NCBI RefSeq assembly: GCF_002245355.1
Contig: NZ_NOWF01000002.1
Location: 304,996-368,995, forward strand
DNA length: 64,000 bases
Direction: 5' to 3'
Source of the DNA: Paludifilum halophilum
GTDB taxonomy: Bacteria; Bacillota; Bacilli; Thermoactinomycetales; DSM-45169
A program made the position numbers and the translations under genes. Below the pieces are notes generated by a model. The model was not told the DNA's origin. It did no database searches and saw only the letters and a list, made by a program, of their open reading frames with translations. Position 1 is the stretch's first letter. Each line of letters starts with the position of its first letter. Of the stretch, positions 25,026-33,885 are shown in pieces.

Positions 25026-25952
25026 TTAGAATAAACTCAACTGAACCGGGGATTCGCGAACAGAGGATTCACTCTTCGCCGGCTGGATTTCCATCCTCGT
25101 TTCTTGGGGAGAAAGGCCCACTTCCTCGATATATTGGCGGACCCGCTCCAACAAGGGAATCCGGTATTCTTCCGGAGTCACTGTTTTCTCCCCGTAAAGG
25201 CGGACCAAACGGGGGTACTGGGCGGGAAAAGACGGCTGCATCTGACGGAAAAACCAACTTTTGACCTCGGGTTTCAACCGGAGCACCGAGGGCACCAAAA
25301 ACAAAGCTCCGCTCTCTGCCGCCGCCTGTGCCAATTCACGCAACTGCTCGTCTGTATCCGTGATATATGGAATAATCGGGGCCAGAAAAACCCCCGCCGG
25401 TACACCGGCCTCGTTGAGCCGTCGAACCGTTTTGAACCGCTGTTTGGGATGGGGAGAGGAAGGCTCTGTTTTTCTCCATATGTCCTCGTCCAAGGTACTC
25501 ACGCTTACACTGACCGCATTCACTTTCATTTGGGTCAGGATGTCCAAATCCCGCAGGATGAGGGGGGAACGGGTGGTGATACTGCAAGGAACCCCGAACT
25601 CTTCAAGCACTTCCAGGATGGACCGAGTCACCTTCAACTTCCCTTCCAACTGCTGGTAAGGATCCGTCGCTGTCCCGACAACCACACCGCCTCCCTTCCA
25701 TTTGCCCCGCTTCAGCTCGGCACGAAGAACCTCTGCCGCCTCCCGTTTGACAAAAATATTGTTGCGAAAGCTGTCATCCGTGTGAAAGCCCAAGTACGTA
25801 TGGGTCTGGCGAGCATAGCAGAAATGACAACCATGGCCGCAGCCCCGGTAGGGATTGATCGACCAGTCAAAAGGCATCCGTGCCTCCTTCACCCGGTTGA
25901 GTACCGACTTGGGACGTGCCGGAAACCAGCGGTCCGGCAGTTCACCGTTCAT
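25026..25952 (-). CDS. Radical SAM protein, SPL-like family
   Basis: This 308-residue radical SAM enzyme has the CxxxCxxC cluster-binding motif in NPYRGCGHGCHFCYAR. It belongs to the spore-photoproduct-lyase-like/Rv2578c group, with TATDPYQQLEGKLKVTRSILE and VSVSTLD. Its substrate is unknown; it is not SplB itself. The start ATG 25952 follows GGGGGTGAGG; an upstream TTG at 25967 is the alternative. It is monocistronic. Confidence 0.87.
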   Translation of the reverse strand: MNGELPDRWFPARPKSVLNRVKEARMPFDWSINPYRGCGHGCHFCYARQTHTYLGFHTDDSFRNNIFVKREAAEVLRAELKRGKWKGGGVVVGTATDPYQQLEGKLKVTRSILEVLEEFGVPCSITTRSPLILRDLDILTQMKVNAVSVSVSTLDEDIWRKTEPSSPHPKQRFKTVRRLNEAGVPAGVFLAPIIPYITDTDEQLRELAQAAAESGALFLVPSVLRLKPEVKSWFFRQMQPSFPAQYPRLVRLYGEKTVTPEEYRIPLLERVRQYIEEVGLSPQETRMEIQPAKSESSVRESPVQLSLF

Positions 25953-26038
25953 CCGCCTCACCCCCAATCAGAACATTTGTTCTATCTTAACATGAAACGT
26001 ACCTTCCGTCGAATGATCATCCTTATTCGGGATATCGT

Positions 26039-26066
26039 TTGCAAAACGTTGTTTTTTATGTAGTAT
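26039..26066 (+). promoter_or_regulatory. Possible SigA promoter of the MHS transporter
   Basis: TTGCAA and TAGTAT are 16 bases apart, 35 bases before the ATG. Confidence 0.45.
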
Positions 26067-26100
26067 GAAAAGACAGATATTTTTTTAGGGAGGATCTCTT

Positions 26101-27423
26101 ATGGCAAACGTAAATCCTTCCCCTCGAATCCGGGACCCCAAACCTTGGCAAAAGACGCCGGTTCGCGTCCTGGCGGCCAGTTTAGCCGGGACCGCCATCG
26201 AATGGTATGACTTCTTTTTATACGGGATCGCCGCTTCCCTCGTCTTCGGAACATTGTTTTTCCCGCCGGATATGGACCCTTTCATCGGATTACTGCTGGC
26301 CTATGCCACCTTCGGCATCCCTTTTTTCATCCGACCCCTGGGCGGGCTCATTTTCAGTCACATCGGGGATCGAATCGGTCGTAAAAAGACGCTCGTCCTC
26401 ACGATTATGCTGATGGGGATCGCTACTGTCCTGATCGGCCTTCTGCCCGGTTACGCCTCCATCGGAATCGCCGCCCCCATCCTGCTCACCCTGCTGCGGA
26501 TCATCCAGGGCATCGGGATCGGCGGAGAATGGGGCGGTGCTCTCCTCCTCGCCGTCGAATATTCCTCCACTCAACGTCGGGGATTCTTTGGCAGCGTCCC
26601 TCAGATCGGGGTCCCGATCGGCCTGCTGTTGGGAACCCTGGTCATGTCCGTCACCACCCTGCTCCCGGAAAAAGCTTTCCTCGCCTGGGGCTGGCGCATC
26701 CCCTTCATTTTGAGCGCTGTTCTGGTCATCGTCGGTCTGTGGATTCGCAAGGGGATCGATGAGACACCCGCCTTCCAAAAAGCGCGGGAAAAGGGCCACA
26801 TCGCCAAAGTCCCTCTGCTGGACACCTTTCGCTACCATTGGAAAGCGGTATTGACCGCCGTCGGTATGAAAGTGGTGGAAACCGGCCCTTTTTACATCTT
26901 TTCGACTTATATCATTTCCTATGCCACCACTCATCAGGAGTACTCCGACAGCACCGTACTGAACGCGATCACCCTCGGCACTTTGGTATGCAGCCTGTTG
27001 ATTCCCTGGATGGGCCACCTGTCCGACCGGTTCGGGCGAAAACCGGTTTATATCACCGGGACGTTCGGCATCATCCTGATCGCCTTCCCTTATTTCTATC
27101 TCATCTCTCTACAATCCCCTCTGATGCTCACCTTGGCGACTGTAGCGGCTCTGGGGATCATCTGGGCCGCCGTCACCGCTGTATTGGGCACCTTGTATTC
27201 GGAAGCTTTCAGTACCCAGGTCCGTTATACCGGGGTGACCGTCGGCTACCAACTCGGCGCCGCCCTCGCCGGAGGAACCGCCCCCATGATCGCCGCCGCC
27301 CTGGTCCAGCAGTACGGAGGCTCCTGGATTCCCCTGGCTGTTTACCTGATCGTCACCGCTCTTCTCTCCCTGGCGGCCATCTCCGCCGTACGGGAAACCA
27401 AGGGAAGCAAACTGCCGGATTAA
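26101..27423 (+). CDS. MFS transporter, metabolite:H+ symporter (ProP/ShiA-like) family
   Basis: This 440-residue protein has 12 helices. The MHS-family N-terminus SLAGTAIEWYDFFLYGIAA and FFIRPLGGLIFSHIGDRIGRKKTL (MFS motif A) are present, followed by RIIQGIGIGGEWGGA. Relatives carry organic acids, shikimate or osmolytes with protons; the substrate cannot be read from sequence. GGGAGG precedes ATG 26101. Confidence 0.9.
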   Translation: MANVNPSPRIRDPKPWQKTPVRVLAASLAGTAIEWYDFFLYGIAASLVFGTLFFPPDMDPFIGLLLAYATFGIPFFIRPLGGLIFSHIGDRIGRKKTLVLTIMLMGIATVLIGLLPGYASIGIAAPILLTLLRIIQGIGIGGEWGGALLLAVEYSSTQRRGFFGSVPQIGVPIGLLLGTLVMSVTTLLPEKAFLAWGWRIPFILSAVLVIVGLWIRKGIDETPAFQKAREKGHIAKVPLLDTFRYHWKAVLTAVGMKVVETGPFYIFSTYIISYATTHQEYSDSTVLNAITLGTLVCSLLIPWMGHLSDRFGRKPVYITGTFGIILIAFPYFYLISLQSPLMLTLATVAALGIIWAAVTAVLGTLYSEAFSTQVRYTGVTVGYQLGAALAGGTAPMIAAALVQQYGGSWIPLAVYLIVTALLSLAAISAVRETKGSKLPD

Positions 27424-27493
27424 GTCCGTCATTTATCATTCAGCGGAAGAAGGATCTCCATCTCACCGAATATTCCATCAAATGATACAGCTC

Positions 27494-27521
27494 TTGCCTG
27501 ATTCGAAAATTTTGCTACAAT
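27494..27521 (+). promoter_or_regulatory. Possible SigA promoter of leuCD
   Basis: TTGCCT and TACAAT are 16 bases apart, about 70 bases before leuC. No T-box or leader peptide was found in the short leader. Confidence 0.5.
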
Positions 27522-27590
27522 GGGAACAATATATCTTTTTAGGCTGGCTGTGGGCCACTGCCGATCATTTCAAACGACGAGGTGAGAAGA

Positions 27591-29003
27591 GTGAAACCGC
27601 GTACCCTGTTTGAAAAAGTGTGGGACCGACACGTCATCCACCAGGAAGAAGGAAAGCCCGCGATTCTGTATATCGATCTTCACCTGATTCACGAAGTGAC
27701 CTCGCCTCAGGCGTTTGAAGGGCTAAGGTTGGAGGGGCGCCGTGTCCGCCGTCCGGACTTGACGATCGCAACCATGGATCACAATGTACCCACCACCGAC
27801 CGGAGCCTGCCGATCACCGACTCCATCGCCGTTAAACAGATGGAAACACTGGCCGAAAACTGCCGGGAGTTCGGGGTCCGGTTATACGATTTGGATCATC
27901 CGCAACAGGGGATCGTCCATGTGATCGGACCGGAGCTGGGCTTGACTCTCCCGGGAAAAACCATCGTCTGCGGGGACAGCCATACCTCCACCCACGGAGC
28001 CTTTGGCTGTCTGGCCTTCGGAATCGGCACATCGGAAGTGGAGCATGTTTTGGCAACCCAATGTCTGCAACAGCTGAAACCGAAAACGATGGAGGTCCAT
28101 ATCAACGGAGCGCTCTCTCCCGGTGTGACCGCCAAGGACATCATCCTGGCCATTATCGCCGAGATCGGCACGGACGGCGCTACAGGCTGCGTCATCGAGT
28201 ACACCGGGGAAGCGATCCGCAACCTGTCGATGGAGGAACGAATGACCGTCTGCAACATGTCCATCGAAGCCGGTGCCCGAGCGGGAATGATCGCACCGGA
28301 CGAAACCACCTTCTCCTATCTCCAGGGCCGTCCCTACGCCCCCGAGGGAGATACCTTGGAAAAAGCCAAGCGGGAATGGGAACAATTGCACACCGACAAA
28401 GGAGCCGTCTATGACTACCGCGTGGAACTGGACGCTTCCAAGATCGCTCCGCAGGTTACCTGGGGCACCAGTCCAGGGATGGGTGTGCGTGTCACCGATA
28501 CCGTCCCCGATCCCGCCACTTTTTCCACACCCACCGAACAGCAATCCGTCCGTCGAGCCCTGGACTATATGGGATTAACTCCGGGTACCCCCATCACCTC
28601 CATCGAAGTGGATCGCGTGTTTATCGGTTCCTGTACCAATTCACGGCTGGAGGACCTGCGGGCAGCGGCTCGAGTGGTCAAAAACCGGCAAGTCTCCTCC
28701 CGGGTTCAAGCCATGGTTGTCCCCGGTTCGCAACAGGTCAAAGAGAAAGCGGAACAGGAAGGGTTGGACCGGATTTTCACCGAGGCCGGCTTCGAATGGA
28801 GAGAATCCGGTTGCAGCATGTGCCTGGGGATGAATCCCGACACTTTGGATGCAAAAGAGCGCTGTGCCTCCACTTCCAACCGCAATTTCGAAGGACGCCA
28901 GGGGCGGGGCGGACGCACCCATCTCGTCAGCCCGATGATGGCCGCCGCCGCCGCGATCGAAGGACATTTCGTCGATATCCGAAATTGGAAATATCAAGAC
29001 TGA
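27591..29003 (+). CDS. leuC: 3-isopropylmalate dehydratase large subunit LeuC
   Basis: This 470-residue subunit, with LeuD, interconverts 2- and 3-isopropylmalate in leucine synthesis. The aconitase-type [4Fe-4S] cysteines are in [10 protein letters not shown] and [11 protein letters not shown], and [12 protein letters not shown] and [20 protein letters not shown] are intact. The start GTG 27591 follows GAGGTGA; a GTG at 27582 lies on the ribosome site. leuD follows by 13 bases. leuA and leuB are not in this window. Confidence 0.95.
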   Translation: MKPRTLFEKVWDRHVIHQEEGKPAILYIDLHLIHEVTSPQAFEGLRLEGRRVRRPDLTIATMDHNVPTTDRSLPITDSIAVKQMETLAENCREFGVRLYDLDHPQQGIVHVIGPELGLTLPGKTIVCGDSHTSTHGAFGCLAFGIGTSEVEHVLATQCLQQLKPKTMEVHINGALSPGVTAKDIILAIIAEIGTDGATGCVIEYTGEAIRNLSMEERMTVCNMSIEAGARAGMIAPDETTFSYLQGRPYAPEGDTLEKAKREWEQLHTDKGAVYDYRVELDASKIAPQVTWGTSPGMGVRVTDTVPDPATFSTPTEQQSVRRALDYMGLTPGTPITSIEVDRVFIGSCTNSRLEDLRAAARVVKNRQVSSRVQAMVVPGSQQVKEKAEQEGLDRIFTEAGFEWRESGCSMCLGMNPDTLDAKERCASTSNRNFEGRQGRGGRTHLVSPMMAAAAAIEGHFVDIRNWKYQD

Positions 29004-29016
29004 GGAGGGTTTATCC

Positions 29017-29631
29017 ATGCAACCTCTCAACCAGCATCGCGGAGGGGTCATCCCCCTCGATCGAGCCAATGTGGATACCGATCAGATCATTCCCAAACAG
29101 TTCCTGAAGCGAACGGAACGGACCGGTTTCGGTCAATTTCTCTTTTATAACTGGCGCTTCGACACCGACGGAAAACCGGAGCCCGGGTTTGTCCTGAACC
29201 GGGAGCCCTACACCGGAGGCAGTATTCTGCTGACCCGTAACAACTTCGGCTGCGGTTCTTCCCGGGAGCACGCCCCCTGGGCCTTGCTGGACTACGGAAT
29301 CCGCGTAGTGATCGCCCCCTCTTTCGCCGATATCTTTTATAACAACTGCTTTAAAAACGGAATTCTTCCACTGATCCTTCCTGAAGAAACAGTGGAACAC
29401 TTGTTTCAACGAGTCGACTCGGACATCACTCAAAAACTCACGGTCGATCTGGAAACCTGCCAAATCCATGATGAGCAAGATTTCACCGCCTCCTTCGAAG
29501 TGGAACCTTACCGACGCTATTGCCTGTTAAACGGCCTGGATGACATCGCCATCACCCTGCAGCAGGAAGATCGGATCCGGGACTATGAATCCCGGTACCC
29601 CGATTACTACCTGTTGACAAATCCGGTTTGA
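29017..29631 (+). CDS. leuD: 3-isopropylmalate dehydratase small subunit LeuD
   Basis: This 204-residue swivel-domain partner of LeuC has the substrate-specificity region ANVDTDQIIPKQFLKR and the conserved NNFGCGSSREHAPWAL, APSFADIFYNN. It is in an operon with leuC and ends at a strong terminator. Confidence 0.95.
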   Translation: MQPLNQHRGGVIPLDRANVDTDQIIPKQFLKRTERTGFGQFLFYNWRFDTDGKPEPGFVLNREPYTGGSILLTRNNFGCGSSREHAPWALLDYGIRVVIAPSFADIFYNNCFKNGILPLILPEETVEHLFQRVDSDITQKLTVDLETCQIHDEQDFTASFEVEPYRRYCLLNGLDDIAITLQQEDRIRDYESRYPDYYLLTNPV

Positions 29632-29638
29632 CTGGAAA

Positions 29639-29676
29639 GAAAGAAACCCGCGCCATAAACGGCGCGGGTTTCTTTC
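29639..29676 (+). terminator. Terminator of leuCD
   Basis: The 16-bp stem GAAAGAAACCCGCGCC/GGCGCGGGTTTCTTTC has a 6-base loop; the T-rich part lies within the stem. Confidence 0.85.
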
Positions 29677-29785
29677 TGTGCTATGAGGAGAAGCAAGGGT
29701 GGCCGCTAAACGGTTTGGAGGGTATAGTTTGACAATCACTATAGCATCTTAAACCCTACAGGCTTGATCAAAGGAGGTCACCCCT

Positions 29786-30700
29786 ATGCCGGAAGACACC
29801 GAAGGAATCCATCCCGCAGGAATGGAAGACATCGGAGAGATGGATCCCGCCATCCTGGAAAACATGCAGCCCTCCATTGCTTGCTGGAACGAATACGATA
29901 CCCTGCGGCACGTCGTACTCTGTCCACCCCGCTATATGAAGATTTCCCGGATCATCAATGAAGTTCAAGAAAAATATGCGGAAGAAAACATCGATACGGA
30001 CCTCGCCGAAAAACAGCACCGAGCCCTGATCAATACCCTGAAACCCTTCGGAATCGACATCATTTTACTGGAACCCCATCGCCGTTTTTCAGATCAGGTA
30101 TTTACCCGGGACATCGCCTTCACCCTGGGGTCCCGCCTTTTTCTGGCCAATATGGAGGAAGAGATTCGCCGGGAAGAGGAAGAAATCCTGGAACGGTGGC
30201 TCACCGAACAGCGGATTCCCCATCACAGGCTCTCAGCCGGAAGTATCGAGGGCGGGGACGTTTTGATCGACCGGGATACGATCTGGGTCGGGGACAGCGG
30301 CCGTACTTCCCACCAGGCGATTGACGAACTGCGCCGGGAGATGCCTCAACTGAAAGTCGTCAGCCTTCCCTTTCCTCCGGATTACTTGCATTTGGACTGC
30401 ATTTTCAACATCTTATCGCCCACGGAAGCTCTGATCTATCCCGAGGCGTTTTCAGCGGAGGATTTAAAACTTCTTTCCACTCGGTATGATCTGATCGAGG
30501 TGAGTGCAGAGGAACAATTCACCCTGGGTACCAATGTCCTCTCCATCGGCAACCGCACGGTCCTCAGCCTTCCGGTCAATCCCCGGGTCAATCAGTCCAT
30601 GCGCCAAAGAGATTTTACCGTCATTGAAGTGGATCTGTCCGAAATCATCAAATCGGGGGGATCCTTTCGCTGTTGCACCATGCCCCTTGTCCGATCCTGA
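29786..30700 (+). CDS. DDAH/amidinotransferase-family protein, YkgA-like
   Basis: This 304-residue member of the guanidino-group-modifying superfamily has motifs WNEYDTLRHVVLCPPRYM, FTRDIAF, SIEGGDVL and a catalytic Cys in GGSFRCCTMPL near the end. The catalytic His is likely in DYLHLDC. Members hydrolyse methylarginine or related guanidines. Bacillus YkgA is the nearest recognisable relative and has no proven substrate. It stands alone, not beside the agmatine deiminase at 38.9 kb. A first segment of about 28 acidic residues precedes the domain. AAAGGAGG lies before ATG 29786. Confidence 0.85.
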   Translation: MPEDTEGIHPAGMEDIGEMDPAILENMQPSIACWNEYDTLRHVVLCPPRYMKISRIINEVQEKYAEENIDTDLAEKQHRALINTLKPFGIDIILLEPHRRFSDQVFTRDIAFTLGSRLFLANMEEEIRREEEEILERWLTEQRIPHHRLSAGSIEGGDVLIDRDTIWVGDSGRTSHQAIDELRREMPQLKVVSLPFPPDYLHLDCIFNILSPTEALIYPEAFSAEDLKLLSTRYDLIEVSAEEQFTLGTNVLSIGNRTVLSLPVNPRVNQSMRQRDFTVIEVDLSEIIKSGGSFRCCTMPLVRS

Positions 30701-30709
30701 CCGCCTTTG

Positions 30710-30745
30710 GCTTCGCTTTCGGCCCCGCGGGACCGAAAGCGAAGC
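30710..30745 (+). terminator. Hairpin after the DDAH-like gene
   Basis: The perfect 13-bp inverted repeat GCTTCGCTTTCGG/CCGAAAGCGAAGC has a 10-base loop but no T-run afterwards. Confidence 0.5.
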
Positions 30746-30833
30746 GACCTTGTACGGGAATGAGTGCAAAAGGATCTTCGACGACCGACCACCCTCCCCC
30801 CACTGCTTCCTAGATGGGGGGCTGCAAAATGAA

Positions 30834-30854
30834 GCCGCCGGGATGATCGGCGGC
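30834..30854 (-). terminator. Terminator of putP
   Basis: GCCGCCG/CGGCGGC with a 7-base loop is followed on the minus strand by TTCATTTT. A TTTT run also follows on the plus strand. Confidence 0.6.
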
Positions 30855-30861
30855 TTTTGCT

Positions 30862-32361
30862 TTACTGTTTGGAAGGAGAGATGACGGCATCAAACTCCTC
30901 CTGAATCTTCTCGGAGGGAGGCGGTGTCAGCTTGCTGACCACGATAATAGCCAACACACTTAACAGGAAGGCCGGCAACAACTCGTAAAGACTGGAGACG
31001 GCGGGCCCAAACCATTCATTCGGCTGGACCGCGTTCGTCCACAAGAGAATCGTAACCGCCCCGGTGATCAGTCCGGCGAAAGCTCCGTAAAGGTTCATCC
31101 GTTTCCAATACAGAGAGAGTAAGACCACCGGCCCGAAGGTCCCTCCCAGACCGGCCCAGGCATAACTGACCAAGTCCAATACATTTTTCTCCTGGGAGAA
31201 AGAGAGATAAATGGCTATCAATGCCGTAATCAAGACACCGAAACGTCCCACCCAGATCAGTTCCTTCTCCGAAGCGCCCCGGCGGAAAAAGCGTTTGTAG
31301 AAATCCTCCGCCACCGCCGTCGACGTCACCAGGAGAAAAGAGTCCACCGTACTCATGATAGCGGCCATAATCGCCGCCAGCAACAGACCGGCGATAACGG
31401 GATGAAAGAGCAGATTGGCCAATCCGATAAAGATCTGCTCCGGATCAACCACGGAAAGCAATCCTCTCTCCGATGCACCAAAACCGACAAATCCCGACAG
31501 GATCGCTCCATACAGGGTGAGAACCACCCAGATCACAGCGATCATGGTGGACTTGGACAACATTTTGGGGTCTTTGATCGCCATGAACCGGGACAGAATA
31601 TGGGGCTGTCCGAAATATCCGAAACCCCAGGCCAGATTCCCTGCGATAAAAGAGAGAATGACCGCAGTACCGGTTTGATCTCCGGAAAGACCCACATGCA
31701 TCGGACTGACCTCTCGAATCGTATTCACGGTTTCCGTAAACCCGCCCATGGTGAGAATCGCGGCCACCGGCAGTACCATCAAGGCGACAAACATTAACAG
31801 CCCTTGAAATAAATCCGTCCAGGAGACGGCAAAAAAGCCCCCGAGAAAGGTATACCCGACAATAATAACCGCACCGATCAGAACAGCAAGGGTGTAATCC
31901 AGACCGAAAGCCGCTTCGAACAGTTTTCCGCCGCCGACCAGTCCCGATGCCGTGTAATAAAGAAAGAAGACGAATATCAACAAGGCCGACAACAATCGGA
32001 GCAATCGGGAAGGATCACGAAACCGAAATTCAAAGTAGTCCGGCAAAGTAAGCGCATTCAATTGTTGTGTGTACAACCGGAGGCGCCGTGCTGTATACAT
32101 CCAGTTAAGCAAAGTCCCCGTCGCCAAACCCATCGCCAGCCAGATAGAACCCATCCCGATGGAAAAAGCCAATCCGGGCAGACCCAACAGCAACCAGCCG
32201 CTCATATCACTGGCCTGGGCACTGATCGCTGTGACCCAGCTGCCCATCCTGCGACCGCCCAGCACATAATCGGAAAACGTATGAGTCATCCGGTATGTAA
32301 TCAATCCGACCGTCAGCATCCCGATTAAATATAAAGTAAAGGTAATCACAGAAGCGCTCAA
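30862..32361 (-). CDS. putP: Sodium/proline symporter PutP
   Basis: This 499-residue sodium:solute symporter of the SSS family imports proline with Na+. It has about 13 hydrophobic segments. The family blocks SDYVLGGRRMGSWVTAISAQASDMSGWLLLG, GYFGQPHILSRFMA and AAIMAAIMSTVDSFLLVTS are present. The start is TTG 32361, overlapping the stop of a 33-codon ORF (32358-32459), which suggests coupling. Confidence 0.93.
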   Translation of the reverse strand: MSASVITFTLYLIGMLTVGLITYRMTHTFSDYVLGGRRMGSWVTAISAQASDMSGWLLLGLPGLAFSIGMGSIWLAMGLATGTLLNWMYTARRLRLYTQQLNALTLPDYFEFRFRDPSRLLRLLSALLIFVFFLYYTASGLVGGGKLFEAAFGLDYTLAVLIGAVIIVGYTFLGGFFAVSWTDLFQGLLMFVALMVLPVAAILTMGGFTETVNTIREVSPMHVGLSGDQTGTAVILSFIAGNLAWGFGYFGQPHILSRFMAIKDPKMLSKSTMIAVIWVVLTLYGAILSGFVGFGASERGLLSVVDPEQIFIGLANLLFHPVIAGLLLAAIMAAIMSTVDSFLLVTSTAVAEDFYKRFFRRGASEKELIWVGRFGVLITALIAIYLSFSQEKNVLDLVSYAWAGLGGTFGPVVLLSLYWKRMNLYGAFAGLITGAVTILLWTNAVQPNEWFGPAVSSLYELLPAFLLSVLAIIVVSKLTPPPSEKIQEEFDAVISPSKQ

Positions 32362-32459
32362 TCAGACCACCGTCCTTTTTGGCGAAAATAATGCACAATT
32401 GCGATGATGATCAGACTCGTCATCGGAACGATCAACCAAAACCATGTCGAAAGCGGCAT
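32358..32459 (-). CDS. Tiny membrane protein upstream of putP (symporter accessory-like)
   Basis: This 33-codon ORF was found by reading the leader of putP. It starts at ATG 32459, 8 bases after AAGGGGG, and its TGA overlaps the TTG of putP. The product is one helix (LSTWFWLIVPMTSLIIIAIVHYF) with a short basic tail RQKGRWSD. Small one-helix proteins encoded directly before SSS symporters occur elsewhere; whether this one assists PutP is inference. Confidence 0.7.
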   Translation of the reverse strand: MPLSTWFWLIVPMTSLIIIAIVHYFRQKGRWSD

Positions 32460-32488
32460 AGGCCCACCCCCTTATCCGCCGTGTATGC

Positions 32489-32692
32489 TCAGGACCGGAT
32501 TTCCTTTTTCTCCCGACTTAGAATTCTTCGAGCCGTCAAATGAGTTTCCCTGTCGATCATTCCCGCTCGGTACAGCTCTTCCACTTCGTCCTCCATCATT
32601 TCCAAGTCCCCCAAGCGATCTCCCGTATAGATCACCGTTCCGAACCGGTTCAACAGGCGGTGGATCCCCGTCATTCCCCGCAAGACTTCCAT
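32489..32692 (-). CDS. YqgQ family protein
   Basis: This 67-residue protein of the DUF910/YqgQ family has the hallmark RFGTVIYTGDRLGDLEMMEDEVEELYRAGMI. It is a small helical bundle that may bind single-stranded nucleic acid. ATG 32692 has AAGGAGG 7 bases upstream; further upstream starts add unrelated residues. Confidence 0.88.
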   Translation of the reverse strand: MEVLRGMTGIHRLLNRFGTVIYTGDRLGDLEMMEDEVEELYRAGMIDRETHLTARRILSREKKEIRS

Positions 32693-32779
32693 CCCCCGGC
32701 CTCCTTCTTTTTCCATCCTTAAAATAAGCCTTTGTTCTATGATAAAATGAACATAACTATACAATAAAGGGGGTGAATC

Positions 32780-33169
32780 ATGCCCGATTCCGATTTTATC
32801 CAAGTCAAACAAATGCATGGCGAACTACTGGTATCCCAAAAGCGGCAACAACTGGGATGCACCTTGACCACCAAGGAACTGATCTTCCAAAAACCTCATG
32901 CCTCTTATCAGATTTTCCTTTCCGATATACTGGGGATCATTCCATTCCAACTGAAAAAACCGGCTCCAGCACCGGAAGTGCTGGGAGAATCCGGGGTCTC
33001 CCCTCACTTTTCCACCCAATATCACCGGATTTCCGCCCTCCGGATGTTCGTGATCAACCGTAGCGGCGGGTTTGAAAAGGGAGTGACGGATATCCTCGTC
33101 CCCCTCAACGAACGCTTTATCCAGCATATCCAACGTTGCACCGACTTTATTCCGATTCCCACCCAATAA
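32780..33169 (+). CDS. Hypothetical protein, 129 aa
   Basis: The product has no signal peptide or membrane helix and is mostly beta-type, with polar N- and C-terminal parts (SDFIQVKQMHGELLVSQKRQ; LVPLNERFIQHIQRCTDFIP). It resembles a small PH-like sheet domain, but I cannot name a family. GGGGGTGA precedes ATG 32780. A bidirectional terminator follows directly. Confidence 0.72.
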   Translation: MPDSDFIQVKQMHGELLVSQKRQQLGCTLTTKELIFQKPHASYQIFLSDILGIIPFQLKKPAPAPEVLGESGVSPHFSTQYHRISALRMFVINRSGGFEKGVTDILVPLNERFIQHIQRCTDFIPIPTQ

Positions 33170-33199
33170 AAAAACCACCGGACCGACGGTGGTTTTTTT
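33168..33199. terminator. Bidirectional terminator between the hypothetical gene and bioY
   Basis: AAAAAAACCACCG and CGGTGGTTTTTTT form a stem with a 6-base loop and T-runs on both strands. Confidence 0.9.
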
Positions 33200-33213
33200 A
33201 CTTCGAAATCCTT

Positions 33214-33783
33214 TTATTCGGTGGCGGACGGAGAGGAAGCGGGATGGATCATCGGATAGGATTTGTACAGGCTTAAAGCGACTGTGGAGGCGACAAAGGT
33301 TTTGATCAAATCCCCTGGGATAAACGGGAGAACACCGGTGACGAGAGCCGCCCCCCAATCGGTTCCCATCCCGAGACACAACCAGAGAACGCCGCAGACA
33401 TACATCAGGATGACTCCAAAAAAATGGTACAGGGATAGACTCCAAAAGGTGAGACGCGGCGCTTTTCGTTCTGTCATCCAGCCGACCAGGTAAACGACCA
33501 GAGGCCAGCTCCAGATGTATCCGGCAGTGGGTCCAAACAACACCCCCAGCCCTCCCTTTCCTCCGGACAAAATCGGGGCGCCAAAGGCGGCCAACAGGAT
33601 AAAGACCAGCATACTCGTCAATCCCAGACGCCGACCCAAAACCGACCCCGCCAGCAACACCACCAGGGGTTGCAAGGTGATCGGGATCGGAAGGGGAATG
33701 GCGATCTGACCGGCAATCGCCAACAAGGCCACAAACATAGCGGCCAACATCATATGGCGAAGGTTCAGGCCCTTTTTGGACAC
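33214..33783 (-). CDS. bioY: Biotin transporter BioY (ECF S component)
   Basis: This 189-residue membrane protein has six helices. The BioY blocks GQIAIPLPIPITLQPLVVLLAG, LGRRLGLTSMLVF and GPTAGYIWSWPLVVYLVGW are clear, as is FIPGDLIKTF. It binds biotin and works alone or with the ECF energising module encoded elsewhere. The start GTG 33783 follows AGAGGTGG; GTG 33792 is part of that site. The promoter carries a BirA-like operator. Confidence 0.92.
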   Translation of the reverse strand: MSKKGLNLRHMMLAAMFVALLAIAGQIAIPLPIPITLQPLVVLLAGSVLGRRLGLTSMLVFILLAAFGAPILSGGKGGLGVLFGPTAGYIWSWPLVVYLVGWMTERKAPRLTFWSLSLYHFFGVILMYVCGVLWLCLGMGTDWGAALVTGVLPFIPGDLIKTFVASTVALSLYKSYPMIHPASSPSATE

Positions 33784-33822
33784 GACAACCACCTCTGTTC
33801 TTCGCTTTCGTTACCGTGTCCA

Positions 33823-33851
33823 GCATAAAGAATCCGGTTGATGTTTGTCAA
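33823..33851 (-). promoter_or_regulatory. SigA promoter of bioY
   Basis: TTGACA (33846-33851) and TTATGC (33823-33828) are 17 bases apart on the minus strand. Confidence 0.6.
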
Positions 33852-33876
33852 CATATTTTCATTTTTGGTTGACGAA
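33844..33876 (-). promoter_or_regulatory. BirA-like operator of bioY
   Basis: TTTGTCAAC-N15-GTTGACGAA is a near-perfect dyad with the spacing of BirA sites in Firmicutes (consensus half TTGTTAAC). It covers the -35 box. Biotin-dependent repression by BirA is the likely mechanism. Confidence 0.65.
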
Positions 33877-33885
33877 TAAAAGAAG

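Noticed and set aside
27424-27590. T-box or leader peptide before leuCD
   Set aside because: The leader after the promoter is about 60 bases and has no T-box bulge sequence, terminator or Leu-rich ORF.
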